Numbered from the stretch's first letter, positions 34,200-46,535 are shown. The stretch: DNA of 64,000 bases from Bombyx mori (GCF_030269925.1 NC_085128.1:10604501-10668500); one strand, 5' to 3'. The notes: a model not told the origin generated them from the sequence alone. Numbers and translations are program-made.

Positions 34200-35079
34200 C
34201 TGTCGCGTTCTCTCGGCGAGGGCCGGGCGCGCGGATAGAGTGGGACGCCGCCCGCCGCTGCGCCCCGCTGCCTCGACCGGTTCCATTGATAGTCCGCGCG
34301 GGCTGCCGACAAGACGTCACCTTCCACGTCGTCCGCCGAGCGATGCAACAGTTCCTCTGCTGCTCAGTCCTCGTTCTGACGACAACCAACACACTTATTG
34401 TGACATAAACACGATTAATTCACCTAATCCCTTTATGCTCCGCGAAGTGACGTTCGATAAAACGTGTTAGTAATACTCATGAAAAAACCCAGATGTGCTA
34501 ATGGTTACGGAGGGTGTAAAGCTCGCGACTAGACCGTCGGAGAAGTCTCGAGGTCGTCCGCTGATCTTCCTCGTGGCTCATCTCCGCGCCCGGAGAAAAT
34601 GATTAGTAAATAAATGATTGTCAGAGATCTGAACCGAACTGTGTCCCCGGTTTTGTTATTGTTACATAAAACACAGGGACCTTCCCGACGTCCTTGACCA
34701 TATGAATCAATGAAGATATTCTTCATGAAAAACATCAGTGATATTTTAACAATTGTACTGTCGATAAGAACGCGTGAGTGAGATAAACTTATCTGAGCAA
34801 ATGTATGTCGACGTGATAGAAACACATATAAAAGTAACCAGAAACAATTATATTTTGTTTATATTGACATTGCAGTCGGTGGAAGATGCTCGTGTAATTG
34901 CGAGCGAAAGTCTCGTTTGGGGTTCCGCAAACACGTAAATATAGGGTGGAGTAAATATCCAAATTGGCTCCGCGGGAGGATCGAAGGGGAACCAGACCGA
35001 AACCGATGACTGTGTCTTCAAGATAAAACTTTAAATATCGTCAGTGACGTATGTAGTGAGTGAGTGGGAACAAACAATC
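34200..35079 (+). promoter_or_regulatory. Promoter-like region of candidate short-form exon, with CRE-like motifs
   Basis: A GC/CpG-rich patch at 34200-34400 is followed by ordinary sequence up to the candidate start codon at 35080. CRE-like motifs occur at 34313-34320 (GACGTCAC), 34448-34454 (TGACGTT) and 35045-35051 (TGACGTA). Vertebrate PDE4D has an intronic cAMP-responsive promoter for short forms, so the layout is suggestive. One frame through the patch (..SPRGLPTRRHLPRRPPSDA..) is open from about 34200 to 34467; it is unrecognised and may be leader sequence. Confidence 0.35.
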
Positions 35080-35300
35080 ATGCATCGGTCAGGATCGCAG
35101 TCAGACAGGCTAGGCGGCGGGGTGGCAGGCTCCTCGTTCATTGCTAAAAGTTCCGCGTCGGAGCACAGCATGGCGACCGGCGTGTCCGTAGCGAGCAGCG
35201 GCAGCACCTTACCACGCACACTCAGCACCAGCGTGCTACGCATCAAAAACAGATCCACGTTCTGGGAAAAATTCTGGGATGAACGAACTAGGCGCGATGC
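35080..35300 (+). CDS. dnc: Candidate alternative first exon of dunce/PDE4 (shorter isoform)
   Basis: Frame beginning ATG at 35080, with an in-frame TAA upstream at 35032-35034 and no ATG between, open for 73 codons, then two bases (GC) before a good donor (GATGC/GTGAGT at 35301). The protein starts MHRSGSQSDRLGGG, has a Ser/Gly/Ala-rich middle (SSFIAKSSASEHSMATG, TLPRTLSTS), and ends RSTFWEKFWDERTRRD plus a split Ala codon. Joined to the exon at 60621 it gives [16 protein letters not shown] in frame, so an isoform would lack FDVENGG, the RRESF PKA site and the microexon. Codon use is GC-richer than the surrounding intron. CRE-like TGACGTA lies 30 bp before the ATG. The splice to 60621 is inferred from phase and location; an unrelated nested exon cannot be excluded. 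Confidence 0.72.
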
Positions 35301-35404
35301 GTGAGTACATGTCTCGTTGAAGTAGCAAATGAATAACGAATCAATCGTAAAGAAGCAAATCATATCGATGGTTAATCATATTGTAAATTCGTCATGTGGA
35401 AAGT

Positions 35405-35485
35405 GATAGTTCATGATGCCTCTGGCGTTCTTAATGTCCATGAGCGATGGTGAGCAGTCAATCTATCAGGACCATGCGCTGTATA
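35405..35485 (+). mobile_element. Decayed tail of the CR1-like LINE
   Basis: CTCTGGCGTTCTTAATGTCC and ATGAGCGATGGTGAGCAGTC are collinear with the tail sequence, heavily substituted. Confidence 0.4.
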
Positions 35486-35750
35486 GTCTAATAGTAAATC
35501 ATTATAAATATACGTATATATAAAATGAGGTATATTTACAACTATTATTAATCGGTTTGTTGCCTATATAAGATCGTAGGTACCGTAGCTCTTAAGTCCT
35601 TTGTTCGCAGCTCACCCCGAAAGCAATTTAATACGATACTTAAGCCAACTCACTTAACACACAGCATATTAATTTCAAACAAACATTTTTAATTAAATTT
35701 ATTTTAAAATACGGGCTTTTAGTGATTTACTTGTGAATACTCTGGAGCAT

Positions 35751-35932
35751 TTTTTTTTTTAATTTGCTAACAGGGGTAGGTAAGCTCACGGCCAATCTGA
35801 CATTGGGTGGTCAACGAAGCTCATAAACATCATAAGGTTTACGCCGCCACTCATCTTGGGATACGAGGTTAAATACTCAATTTTGAGACAACTGCTTTTG
35901 ATGAAACCGCTAAGTACGCATGATTGCTTCGT
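35751..35932 (-). repeat. Decayed Bm1-like SINE
   Basis: T-run, GGTAAGCTCACGGCC, GCCGCCACTCATCTTGGGAT and ACTGCTTTTGATGAAACCGC give a worn reverse copy. Confidence 0.5.
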
Positions 35933-36707
35933 ATCCGATCGTGAGGATAAGGGTATCAATCCAAGCATATTGGAATAATATTCGGAGAAAACTGCTAGTG
36001 CAATCCTTAATCGCCTTTTACGATAAATGCTTGAAGATATTGAGTTGTGCCATTCCTATGCCAAGACAACACACAACTTCTTCTAGACCAACACCATACT
36101 GCACATCACTTGATTTAGGTCATTTGTAAATCAATTTTATCGTATGCTTTACTCAAATATTTGTAGGCCATATCGGATTATCGCGCCCACATGCATAGTA
36201 TGTACTCTGAAATAGCATTGAAATGAGTCATTTTACATTCTTTTTAATTAATCTCATTGATGTATCGCTGATGTAATTAAATATGATCGTACAATCGTTT
36301 ATTTGTAATCGAATATTGTAAGTACTACTTAGGGAAGGAGGTTTTATCCAATATAGTCGTAGATAATAACAAGAACATTATTACTTGTAGATTAATCAAG
36401 ATGTTTTCCTAACATATAACACAGATAAAAAACCACATGAATCCGAATACATTTTCGAGGACCCAGCATATTTTTTTAATTTTTCCCTTGTAAGATATCT
36501 TGCGTAATAATTTTTTTCGCTAAAGGTAACGCTAAATGAAAAAGGAAATAACATTAAATAATATATTTCAGTACATTAGCACGAACATCTTTGATGCTCT
36601 TCACGTTATTCACGAACACACAAGCTTAATACTGCTATAAAGTATTAAAATTGAATCTCTAAAGATAATAATATCTGGTAACGATAAGACTTGAGTGTAA
36701 AAAAATC
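35933..36707. other. No gene seen
   Basis: Short open frame 35920-36129 without recognisable motif. Confidence 0.5.
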
Positions 36708-36910
36708 CCTCAGACACAGCCCACTGAGTTTCTCGCCGGATCTTCTCAATGGGTCGGTTTTCGATCCGGTGGTAGATTCTGCGAAGCACGGTTCTTGCTA
36801 GGGTTCGTGTTAGCAACGTCATCAGGTTTGAGCCCCGTCAGCTCATCTACTAGTTAAGGTGACGTTGATATAGTCTCTCAAGGCTATCAGCTTAGGTAGG
36901 AAAAAAAAAA
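36708..36910 (+). mobile_element. Truncated LINE 3' end, same family
   Basis: CAGACACAGCCCACTGAG onward to GGTAGGAAAAAAAAAA, with modest divergence (for example GTCATCAGGTTTGAGCC). Confidence 0.85.
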
Positions 36911-36999
36911 CATAATAATTTGTCTATGTACCTAAATCGGCCCTTTCTGAGTTCTGATAGACTTCCTTAACCTTCCGAAATTTATCTATCTATACGTCA

Positions 37000-37220
37000 G
37001 CAATAAGCCCGCAAGGATAAGTACCACCATCGCGCCTATTTCTGCAGCCAAGCGAAGTTACCACTTCCGTTTTATAAGATAGGACAGCCACCATATAATA
37101 CAGTTCATAGTTTAATATTATCTGTGAAGGTGGTTGGGTACATTCACGTTATTATATCATTGGGCTCCGACAATCACTTCACAATGGGTGGACTTTGAGC
37201 TTGTCCCCCAACCAATTCAA
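37000..37220 (+). repeat. Decayed Bm1-like SINE
   Basis: CGCAAGGATAAGTACCACC, CGCCTATTTCTGCAGCC and GGTGGACTTTGAGCTTGTCC retain the order of the SINE. Confidence 0.6.
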
Positions 37221-37424
37221 TAGAAAAGAACGTGTTTATTATTGTGTGAAATTAAAAAACTTATATACCATCCATACGCATCGTGTACCGACAAATACCA
37301 CTGTCCCACTTAGTTGCCCGGTAAGACAACCACATTCTAGTTTGGATGTATGATTCAAAACAACGAAAAGTCTTACCACGTGATTCACTATAGGAAAAGG
37401 TTTGATAGGCCAAGGACCTAACAT

Positions 37425-37640
37425 CGGCAGTTGGTGGTAACTTATTAGCGGAGCTTATACACACCTACAAAATAAATGCTGTCACCTACCTTGAAACATG
37501 AGTTCTAAGGTCTAAGCTTTTACAGTACAACGGCTGCCCCACCCTTCAGACCGAAACGCATCAGTGCTTCAGAACAGAAATAAGCATGACGGTAGTACCT
37601 ACCCCCGCAAGCTCACAATAAATGCTACCACCAAAAAAAA
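37425..37640 (-). repeat. Decayed Bm1-like SINE
   Basis: TAAATGCTGTCACCTACC, ACAACGGCTGCCCCACCC and AGAAATAAGCATGACGGTAG mark a reverse copy, 200 bp from the + copy at 37000. Confidence 0.65.
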
Positions 37641-37855
37641 ATTTTAATAATATTGTGTACAAACGAATTATGGTTACATTGTTTTGCAACCAAATAATTT
37701 ATCGGCCCACTAACAAAGACAATGGATCGTCATATGTAGTTTCCCACACATATGCCTAGTAGCGTTGGTTTTAAATAATAAAGAACCCTCGCTACGATTG
37801 ATTTGCATTTGCTTGACTGCAGTATAATCCAAATTACTTCCGCGATAGTTTGTCA

Positions 37856-38289
37856 TCTATATATTAATACGTGAAGCAAAAACTTTGTATCCCTTTTTAC
37901 GAAAATTGTGCGGACGGAGGAGTATGAAATTTTACACACTTATAGAGAATATAGAGAAGAAGTGCACAATGCCAATATTTTTTTGAAATAATTCATAAAA
38001 GATACATTAATTCAATAAAGAAAACATTACACACACTACATACCACGTATTTGACGCACACATGCATGCATAGGTACTATTTATTGTCAAACTTTTGTTC
38101 TTGACGTCTGTTGTCAAATTGAGAATAGATTAAATATTGTTTGTCTTTGTTAATATTTTTTCTAGTGTAGTCTTGGCGAAATTTGTGATTATAGAAGTAT
38201 AAAATACAATCATAATATGTAGTATACAAACTTACAATTCCAATTAATTATAGTCGAATTTCGAATACTGCGGGACTTCTAGTTTACAT
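37856..38289 (-). mobile_element. Non-autonomous repeat family C, - copy
   Basis: Reverse complement of the repeat at 22486-22930 with scattered substitutions; landmarks ATATTAATACGTGAAGC, GAGAAGAAGTGCACAAT and TAGTCGAATTTCGAATAC. Confidence 0.7.
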
Positions 38290-40359
38290 GAAACTACGAG
38301 AATAGAGCAAATAAGTAGGATGTTTTGTTTAGTAACCTCAATGGCATTCTGGACGTTATAACAAGATCTTAGAGTTCTCTTTATCCAATAGTAGATATCT
38401 TAAAATCGATTCCAAGTTGATGATGAAATAAGCAGATTGACCAGCTGACACATGACAACCGGTAACCGTAGCCTAATGACACTACGACCTCAATGTCCAA
38501 GGTCGAACACGCAACAATTTGAAATATTAGGTTTTTATCGAACACGATGACTTTTCTACCTGCACAATGAAGATCCGTAAAAATGTTGAAAACAAATTAA
38601 AAATTCATTTTAAATAGTGTCTTGCCTCGCGAAAATGTGAATTTTTTTAAATTATATAAGTATAATATTTTCATAGAGTCGTAGACATCGTTAAAACTTA
38701 TTTTACGGTTTAAACTCGCCTTTTTCCGATGTTTTGAAAACTTAACAATCTTCATAGTCGATGTACGATGAAATAATGTAACAAACATAATAATATATTA
38801 ATATGACATAAAATGTAATAATGTAATGCAATGAATGTCGGAAATAATATAATGAAAATTAAAAAGGCTAAATTAACGGTAAAAGTAGTTTCGGTATAAA
38901 AGTACATGAAAAAAGAATTAACAGTTTCTAAATATTATAAATAAAAGCTACTCCCAAAATATTTTATTATTAAAATTCGACGACATTTAGTTATTGTATT
39001 ATATTTAATGGAACCATTATTTAATATCACAAACAACAAATTCCATTTACATAATCAGATACAAAAATATAAATTAACTGTACAATGAAATTTGCCATAG
39101 ATTGTACACCATATTGTATTGTTAATTTGAAATGTAATGATACAAAGTAAATACGTACATACACATATTAATAAGTTCACAAACATATTGTATCGTAAGC
39201 GAAATAACGTTTCTCGACAGAAATTATTTGATTAAAAAAGTTATTATTTGGATGAGGAAAGTTACAACGCTCCTTTGAATTCACGGTAAAGGTCATATCG
39301 TCATTTTATCCGTAGCTTCCGATCAATTTTCTTGACAACACTTAATGTTACCGAAATAAAATAACTTTAAAAAAAAAACATTTCTAAAGAACTCTATTCA
39401 CGTCAAATTAGTTTAGTTTTAATTAAGAACATGTTGTGACCACATTTCAGAATAATATGCTTAAAAATTAAGAACACATAAATAATCATCATCAACTGCT
39501 TAAAAGAATTCTGAAGTTTAATTACTCAGCTTCTTCCTTCTTTATGCCTGAAACTTTTATTTTTAGGTATTGCTGCCGATTTCATCCTCTTAAATAATAA
39601 AAGTCTAACATCGAAAATAGACGTATAATAATAGTATTAACTTAATATTTATGAAGTAATAAAAGAGGAATGTGGACATATTAGTGAAAGTATTATATAA
39701 TAACGCAAATAATTAGAAAAACATCCAGTGCTACATACAATGTCTATTTTCAAGCGAGGTATGTTTTTTGGACAATAAGCATCTCTATGTGTAGCGATGA
39801 TTATTTTCAGGGGAAATAATTTCCCAGACGAATTATTTACATAGGAAGCTAAGATACACATGTGAGTGATTATACAGGAATACATATTTCAAAAATTAAA
39901 ACAGATAGCATGCAAGTTTGATAGTTAGTTAATTAATATTCAAATTTCATTCTCTGACGACATGATAATAAGATTTACTCTATTGCCTCAAAGAGCGGGG
40001 TATTAATTGAAAATTTAATACTCTCTCTCTAAACTCATGATTCAGTACCCAAACCTTTACTGTAAAGGCAGCCATATACCCGTAAAATCCGTGGGTATTC
40101 ATTTAAATCCTACGCATGCACCAAGCACCCTGTATTCTATAAATGCACTACCAAACCGATACTGAACCTACTATTTAATAAACCATCCACTTATTTATAT
40201 GTGTGTACATATTTACTAACGTTATCATATGATGTATTGGGTGTTTAGTGTCTAGAATAGCACCACCCCGTCTTCCCGTGGGTGTGGCTTAGGAACTTGT
40301 CGGAGGTTGAACAGAAGCGTTCTTTGAGTATTATCAAAGCGTACTGCGACCGCCAACCC
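38290..40359. other. No gene seen
   Basis: Two kilobases of AT-rich intron, the longest stretch without a recognised repeat in the 29.8-kb intron. Confidence 0.5.
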
Positions 40360-40555
40360 GCCCTTACTAGCTGTAGGACGTATTGTAACTCCGCAAGGGT
40401 TGGTACTGCCATTCAGTCTACTATTGCCGCGAAGTTATGAACGATGGGACAGCTGTTATTTAATACAATTGAGGCTTGGACTTTATGTCTCATGGTATTT
40501 ACGTTCTGATGTCTATGGGTTCTGATACCTACTTAACACCAGTTAGGTTACATGC
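40360..40555 (+). repeat. Decayed Bm1-like SINE
   Basis: TAGCTGTAGGACGTATTG, AACTCCGCAAGGGTTGG, ACGTTCTGATGTCTATGGG and TTAACACCAG in order. Confidence 0.6.
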
Positions 40556-40689
40556 AGTAAAAAAGCTTAAATGTATATTGTTGGTATTTTTTGTTAAGAA
40601 CGTAAACCTGTTTTTTTTCCCGCTTGTAGCGGGTAGCTATCTTAAAATTCAAAATGCACAGATGCATAAATCCCGCTAACGACATTATC

Positions 40690-40857
40690 AAGATAAGCTT
40701 GCATATATGTATACAGGTTCCGAACAATAAGTCTCCGGAGTCTCCGGGCAACTTCAACCGTACGGTGGAAGATATTCCATTTGTTGTTATTCCCAAAGGC
40801 TTAATAAAAAAAGGAATTCTGCTTGAGCCATCTGTCCCTCGAAGTAAATCTGCGTAA
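40690..40857 (+). other. Unassigned exon-like open stretch
   Basis: After TATGTATACAG an open frame reads VPNNKSPESPGNFNRTVEDI and continues FVVIPKGLIKKGILLEPSVP to a TAA at about 40855. The composition is more coding-like than its surroundings, and it begins after an acceptor-like AG. I do not recognise it; it could be a fragment of a retroelement ORF, a terminal exon, or chance. Confidence 0.25.
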
Positions 40858-41394
40858 GAGGTGTACTCAAAATAATTAATAAAATTTATTCATCTTTATC
40901 CATTCTACCCCTTGTTCTAACATCAAATCGACGCAAAACTTAAACAAATTTGTCAACACGCAAAATTATTACATAAAAAAAAACAAAATGTGTGCAATTC
41001 ACACGTGGTAGAAGTGAAACCTTCCAAAATTAAAATACAATTATCCTAAACGTCTTAAGTATATGTAAAATTTTGTCATTAGTAAATAATTGTAAGGTAG
41101 CGCCCTCTGTGAATTGATATTTTAATTTCACGTATAATCCTAAATTAAAATTCACTACAAGAGCTTTCATACACACGTTAGTATTAAAAAATCTCACAGA
41201 TGGCGCTGTATTAAATAGTATGTATATTTCTGTCTCATTCTTTGCTGGCTTCATCCTACACATTTTTGTATTTGTGTCTCTTACCTGTCGTTTTTTCCGT
41301 TGCATCCGGTTTGAAATCACAACGATTCTAAAGAAGTTTTCACTTCAAAAAGACATTATTATAATTTACTTAATACCCAACGATAAAAATAGTT

Positions 41395-41640
41395 GTTATT
41401 GATCCTTAACATTTGTCTGTTCTCGACATCGTTGAGCCTTCCCCCTTAAGGAGAATTATACGAGATCGTGTTTCCCCCTTTGTACGCCAATGAGAAGACT
41501 TTATCCCGAAGGCAGAAATACTATACAAAAGGCGTGTATCTACATCCACTTGTAACGGACACCGCTGCTACCCGTAAATAATAAAGAGACGAACTTATTT
41601 CATCAATCACCCGGACAGTTCGCATCGCCATTATTATACA
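41395..41640. other. Possible solo LTR or other retroelement end
   Basis: GC-richer block with AATAAAGAGACGAACTTATT near its end (a polyadenylation-like signal) and CCCGGACAGTTCGCATCGCC. The shape recalls an LTR, but no TG..CA ends with a target duplication could be defined. Confidence 0.25.
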
Positions 41641-41780
41641 TGACTTTTACTGACCTTTATTTAGAGTATATTCAATTATATATTTTTGTTTTCATTCGCA
41701 TTTAAATGTAGCGTTGCTTTGCTGCAGCACTGAAATAGAAAAAAACATTCTTGACATTTCTTCAACAGCGATAAAAATAG

Positions 41781-42066
41781 CACACTGTACAATTGAGGCC
41801 GTCAGAGCAAAAGTGGCCTAGTCCAAAATTTTTCATATTCTTGCTTATATATTGCAATTTATTTAAAACATATTAAATTTTGATGCAAAACCGTTCTATA
41901 CCTAGTTTCACCCATAGATAACAGATAGCTTAATAAACATTATTTTCGCGCGTATTTTTTTTGCCTACGAAGCAGTGTAAAAGTAAATTCAAAACTCATT
42001 ACCACCATGCTGACTATGGTAAGCTTAGGCCGCTTTTGCGCTTACGGCCTCAATTATACAGAGTGT
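41781..42066. mobile_element. MITE-like element with about 40-bp terminal inverted repeats
   Basis: Left end CACTGTACAATTGAGGCCG and right end CGGCCTCAATTATACAGAGT are imperfect complements that extend through GCAAAAGTGGCCTA / TAGGCCGCTTTTGC. No coding capacity. Superfamily not assignable from the ends. Confidence 0.6.
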
Positions 42067-42289
42067 ATTAGAGTCGTTCCCGAAAATGAAGACATACGTT
42101 GGTAGCCAGTGGCTAATCCCTAAAGTGTAGCACTAAAAAGAACACGCTAAAAATGCTAATGCTATTTACATTGCCCGTGCTGATTTAGAACCGACTGTCG
42201 CGTGAAATCTGCGGTCACGCGGGAACGCCGCGGACATCTGTCAGCTGCCTTCTCGTTACATGTCGGATTCACGAAATGTGAGCTTACAA

Positions 42290-42360
42290 ACGACCACGTT
42301 AGCGTAGTGGTTTAATATTCTGATTTCGGCTTTGTCGGAACAGTTTGAATCACCTGTAAA
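42290..42360 (+). repeat. Possible decayed tRNA-derived SINE head
   Basis: CGTTAGCGTAGTGGTTTAAT and CAGTTTGAATCACC sit where A and B boxes would be; too worn for certainty. Confidence 0.3.
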
Positions 42361-43129
42361 GTTTCTTAACTTGTTCGTTTCAACTATTAAGGAGTCGAAA
42401 TGAAAATTACGGATACAAAAATTATTCAATAACCAATTCTTTGTGATTTAAGTACATATTTACTTTTGTTAAAGTTCGTGTTTTTTAAACAAACAGCCAC
42501 AAGAAAGAAAAATCTATATTTTGCTTTCTTAAACTATACTGAGTCGATGAAGAGGTCAGAGAATCGAAAGTAATGACCGTTAGCGTTGCGGATACTTGGT
42601 AACTTCACCGTATTTTCCATATAGAATATTTCCTTCATTTACCATGTCGTATTACAAAGTATTGCTCGTTTGAAATGTATAGTTACCACCATTCTACCCA
42701 CTTCGGCTGGAAAGTCAACCAACGTTCCAATTTGGCAGGTATAGTAAAAAAAAGCAATTAAATAGATACACCCAGCATAGGTGCGTTTGATATCGCATTT
42801 ACTTTCGTGATCAAGTTTAGTAAATATGGGTATACAACACCAGAGTGGCGTTTTCGATTATTATCTACCTTTAAGGACTTTTTTGGCGGGAACGCGAGGA
42901 GTGAAGTTGTGTGATTTGTTTTTTTTTTCTATTTAGTGTTTCGTCAGGCTTAAATGTATAATAACAGTGGTTTATTAACTATTTAATATCTGTGAAAGTG
43001 CACAAATGTGGGAAAATGAAACAAAGTCACTGGACGTAACTGCTCGCGATCCTCCAAAAAGTCCACTAAAACAATTTCAGTACATGACCACCATTTTACT
43101 GAGATTATATTTCATCCCATATCATCTCC
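42361..43129. other. No gene seen
   Basis: Intronic; nothing recognised. Confidence 0.5.
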
Positions 43130-43195
43130 TCTCATTTCATTTCATTTCATCCCAGTTGATTAATCTCAAATTAATCATCTTCGTTTCATTTCATT
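43130..43195. repeat. TTTCA-type simple repeat
   Basis: Runs of TTTCATTTCATTTCAT in two blocks separated by non-repeat sequence. Confidence 0.75.
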
Positions 43196-43200
43196 AAATT

Positions 43201-43861
43201 TTACTCCATATTATCATTTTTCTTAAAAATAAGAATATAAATTAAAATAAGACCTGACTTAAAGGTCTCAATTACCGGATCATAAAATCCCTTAAAAAAA
43301 TTACCTATCTACCTTAACATATTTCACTACATAAACGATATAACAGTTTTTTGTGATTGAAAACCTTTTACCTCTCGTCATACTGCTCGTAATATACCTT
43401 TCAACCTTTCCGCCCACGTAAGCTTTTGCTCATCAAGAAGGCGTTCCCTAAGAAATACGCTAAAATACCTTTTAAAGTAGGGCTTCAGCTAATAAGGTTT
43501 CAACAAATGAAATGATAATTAAATATTATAAATGAAGCGGAGCTCCGTTGGCCTTTCTATAAATAGTTGTTTATGATTTCGTATTGCTCCAAGGGTAAGC
43601 AAACAAAGTATATTGTTCGATTGGACACACATTGTAATAAAAAATCATCGTCAACACGTGAGATGCTTTTGTTTTTGATTACTGGGTCAAGAAAGGTTAA
43701 GTTTCTAAAATAATAATAATGGTTTAATTATGTTATTCCGCGCTGAGTCTGTGCGGAAGGTGTTATTATGGATTCGGAAACGGTGTCATACACCCGAATG
43801 GCTAATTGTTATAAAAAATTTACATATATGTAAATATGTATTTCACGGTAAGCAGCGTTCC
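43201..43861. other. No gene seen
   Basis: Intronic AT-rich DNA. Confidence 0.5.
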
Positions 43862-44060
43862 AAGGCTTCTCTCTCTCTCTCTCTTCAATCGGTCCCTCAT
43901 TGCTGAGGATCGTGACTCCGTTTGATTCCGTCAACTAGCTGTCTCCATCGATCCCGTTCTGTAGCTTGGTGGAGTGCGTCGCTGACAGGTATTTTTAGTT
44001 CCTCCGCCATTTGGTCCGACCATCGTTTGGGACCTCTCTACCCCTAATAAGGCTTAATAT
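43862..44060 (-). mobile_element. C-terminal fragment of a LINE reverse transcriptase ORF
   Basis: Minus-strand translation gives RWSDQMAEELKIPVSDALHQ and TERDRWRQLV, the same type of tail as at 50403. A CT microsatellite lies at its edge (43869-43885). Confidence 0.65.
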
Positions 44061-44984
44061 GTGAAATATGCAAGAACTTTTTTTTTAAAACCGTCTCGGT
44101 GGTTAAACAGCGTTTCGATTCGGTGGTAAAGTCATTATTAGTTAAAAGCTTCTCTAAACGTTTATTATTCAACAGTTAACTTATTCACACTTTATTAAAT
44201 ACTCTGATGGTTTCTCTTGGCCGACGAGCAAGTGTAAAAATAATTTAATTTCAAGCACATTCACTCATTCTTCATTTTGTACTTCCGTAGACGGCGGTAA
44301 ACACTTGCAAAGGGATGGATCATGGAGTATAGTGATTAAGAGAGATCTTGTAATAAAATTAAGACAACTCGTAGGTAAAATGTTTGATTGTTTTTGGACC
44401 TGTTTCTATACAATGGATTCTTTCAATGTAATTTTCATCAATCTCTAGAGACTGTTTTGTTTTTCATATATTAAACTATAATTTATTTAATATCTATACT
44501 ACTTTCTATAAAATGGCATAGGAATATCACATTTATGTTGTGCGAGGTACTGAAGGACTCAGTACAATTTCCTTTCAATCTTTCGAAACGCAAAATCAAT
44601 TCTCCTTTTCCTCAACCTATTTAACGACCTACTGAATGGAATAGAAAATAGATTCGGTCTGTAAAGAATAAATTCATTTTACCGATTCCTTATTTTTTCT
44701 TAAGTTTGATATCGAAATACGACCGACTGAAGTGGCTTTAATAAAAGCTTGTATTTCATCCGTGACTGACCGTCTGTCTGGCGTCAACTGACAATGGCCA
44801 TGATAAGCCTTAGATTGACAAACCAGGATAAGATTTAGTGATGAGAGGAACGAATAATAAAATAAATATACTACTATAAATGAAAATTGGTGAAAAAGTT
44901 TTTTTTTAGTTAGATAAGGCCGTAGCCCCATGTTATTTAGTTTATTCGTTAAGCGACTGGTATCTTGTTATTGTAGCCTTATTG
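44061..44984. other. No gene seen
   Basis: Intronic; short minus-strand frame 44674-44931 without motif. Confidence 0.5.
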
Positions 44985-45185
44985 ATTGTGCTATCTCGAT
45001 GGACGAAGCATTAAGTGGTTTCTGGTGCCCATAGGCAGCACGTGAATGCCACCATCCAGCTGGAGACCTGAGATCAAAGTCCATTGTAATATAATACGGC
45101 TGCTTCACTTCAAGCCGGAATTCACAACTAGTTCGCATGAAAATCACGCACGATTGCTTAGGTACACCCGTGAAGATGTAGTCGA
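44985..45185 (-). repeat. Decayed Bm1-like SINE
   Basis: GCATTAAGTGGTTTCTGGTG, CCCATAGGCAGCACGTG and CACTTCAAGCCGGAATT; lies beside the decayed LINE end at 45210. Confidence 0.55.
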
Positions 45186-45209
45186 ATACGCGTATCATTC
45201 AATTAACTA

Positions 45210-45395
45210 ATCGCTGGTAGCCTTGAGGGGCTATTCCAGTTTTGCGCGGCTTGGTAATCGAGTTCATGGGGCTGAGAAAATTGGGTAGCAATAGCCGTGG
45301 CGAGAGCAGTGCTTCGCTGAATCTACGACCGGATCGGAATCGCAATCCACTGAGAAGATCTGGCGTAAAAACTCATTGGATTACGTCTGTGGGAG
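45210..45395 (-). mobile_element. Diverged LINE 3' end
   Basis: GGTAGCCTTGAGGGGCTATT, GAGCAGTGCTTCGCTGAAT and CACTGAGAAGATCTGGC mark a decayed reverse-oriented copy, lying next to an equally decayed Bm1-like copy. Confidence 0.6.
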
Positions 45396-46269
45396 GAACA
45401 TACTATTATCATGTAATAGATTCTATAAAACATAATTCTCTTTAGTAATAAACTCATTTATTATGAAAGAGTACGCGTTATCTTAGATGACATTGACATC
45501 TTTCAAAATACGTATTAAATAGATAAATTAATGGTAAAATATTCTTACAAACACGTGTCTTTATGTAAATGTTGTTTTAAAATAGATTATATAGTGAATT
45601 TCAATATCTTCATGTAGTGTGAAAACAATGAGGTAAATATGGCATAATATGTAAGAGTAAGCGAGAGAATTGATTTCTGAAGACAGGCATTAAAAAGGTC
45701 GACATTTTTTCACAATACTGTAATATATAGTAGTCTATTAAAAACATTTCCCGATGCCGCGAAACATTAATTATAATTTCATGTTCGAGTTTGTATTTAA
45801 ATTGGTTAATTAAATTTAAACAACCTTTAAATTTATATTTTGAATAATAAGATATTACATATTAAAATTTTTTAAGACGAAATTAGACAGCAAAAAATAT
45901 AAATTACATTAAGTATACATACATAAATAACATTTTTATTGGTCTAAAACAGTGAGAGGGAGGGACATAAGTAAGGCTTATAGTAACATATAATGCACCA
46001 TTTAAAAAAATGTCCTTTATTTTTGAAAAAGTAATCGCAGCTTGTGGAAAACTGTCTAAAAATAACTTATGTATGTAATAGAAATTTTTCTATTTATTCC
46101 GAGACTGTTTAAAATGTTGGTTATTTTTTGATTATTATTATTTATTGTTAGCAGTTCGGGAAAAAAATTGTATTGAACGGAAAAAAAATTTTGCTATATC
46201 CTGCCGCGTGCCGTTGTAACAATGAGGTGTATATTTTAAAGTTAGTATCTATTCCACGATAGTTTTACT

Positions 46270-46535
46270 CAAGCGCCGGTCACCGTCCTCGCCGAACCCG
46301 TCGCTTGCGACGAAGAGCTCGACGAGTAAATTAACCCATAGATACATCCCACTGAGCTTCTCGCCGGATCTTTCCAGTGGGTCACCTTTCCGATCCGGTG
46401 GTAGATTCTGCGAAGCACTGCTCTTGCTAGGGCCAGTGTTAGCAATACTCCCGGTTTGAGCCCCGTGAGCTCACCTACACGTCAAGGAGAAGCTGAAATA
46501 GCCGCTCAATGCTATCAGCACAGGTAGGGAAAAAA
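46270..46535 (+). mobile_element. Truncated LINE 3' end, same family
   Basis: Starts in the end of the coding part (CGGTCACCGTCCTCGCCG), keeps the TAA and 3' UTR, and ends CACAGGTAGGGAAAAAA. Confidence 0.88.

Noticed and set aside
34025..34408. 127-codon + strand frame and 93-codon - strand frame as genes
   Set aside because: They cross a GC island and show no recognisable domain; a promoter/leader reading is preferred.
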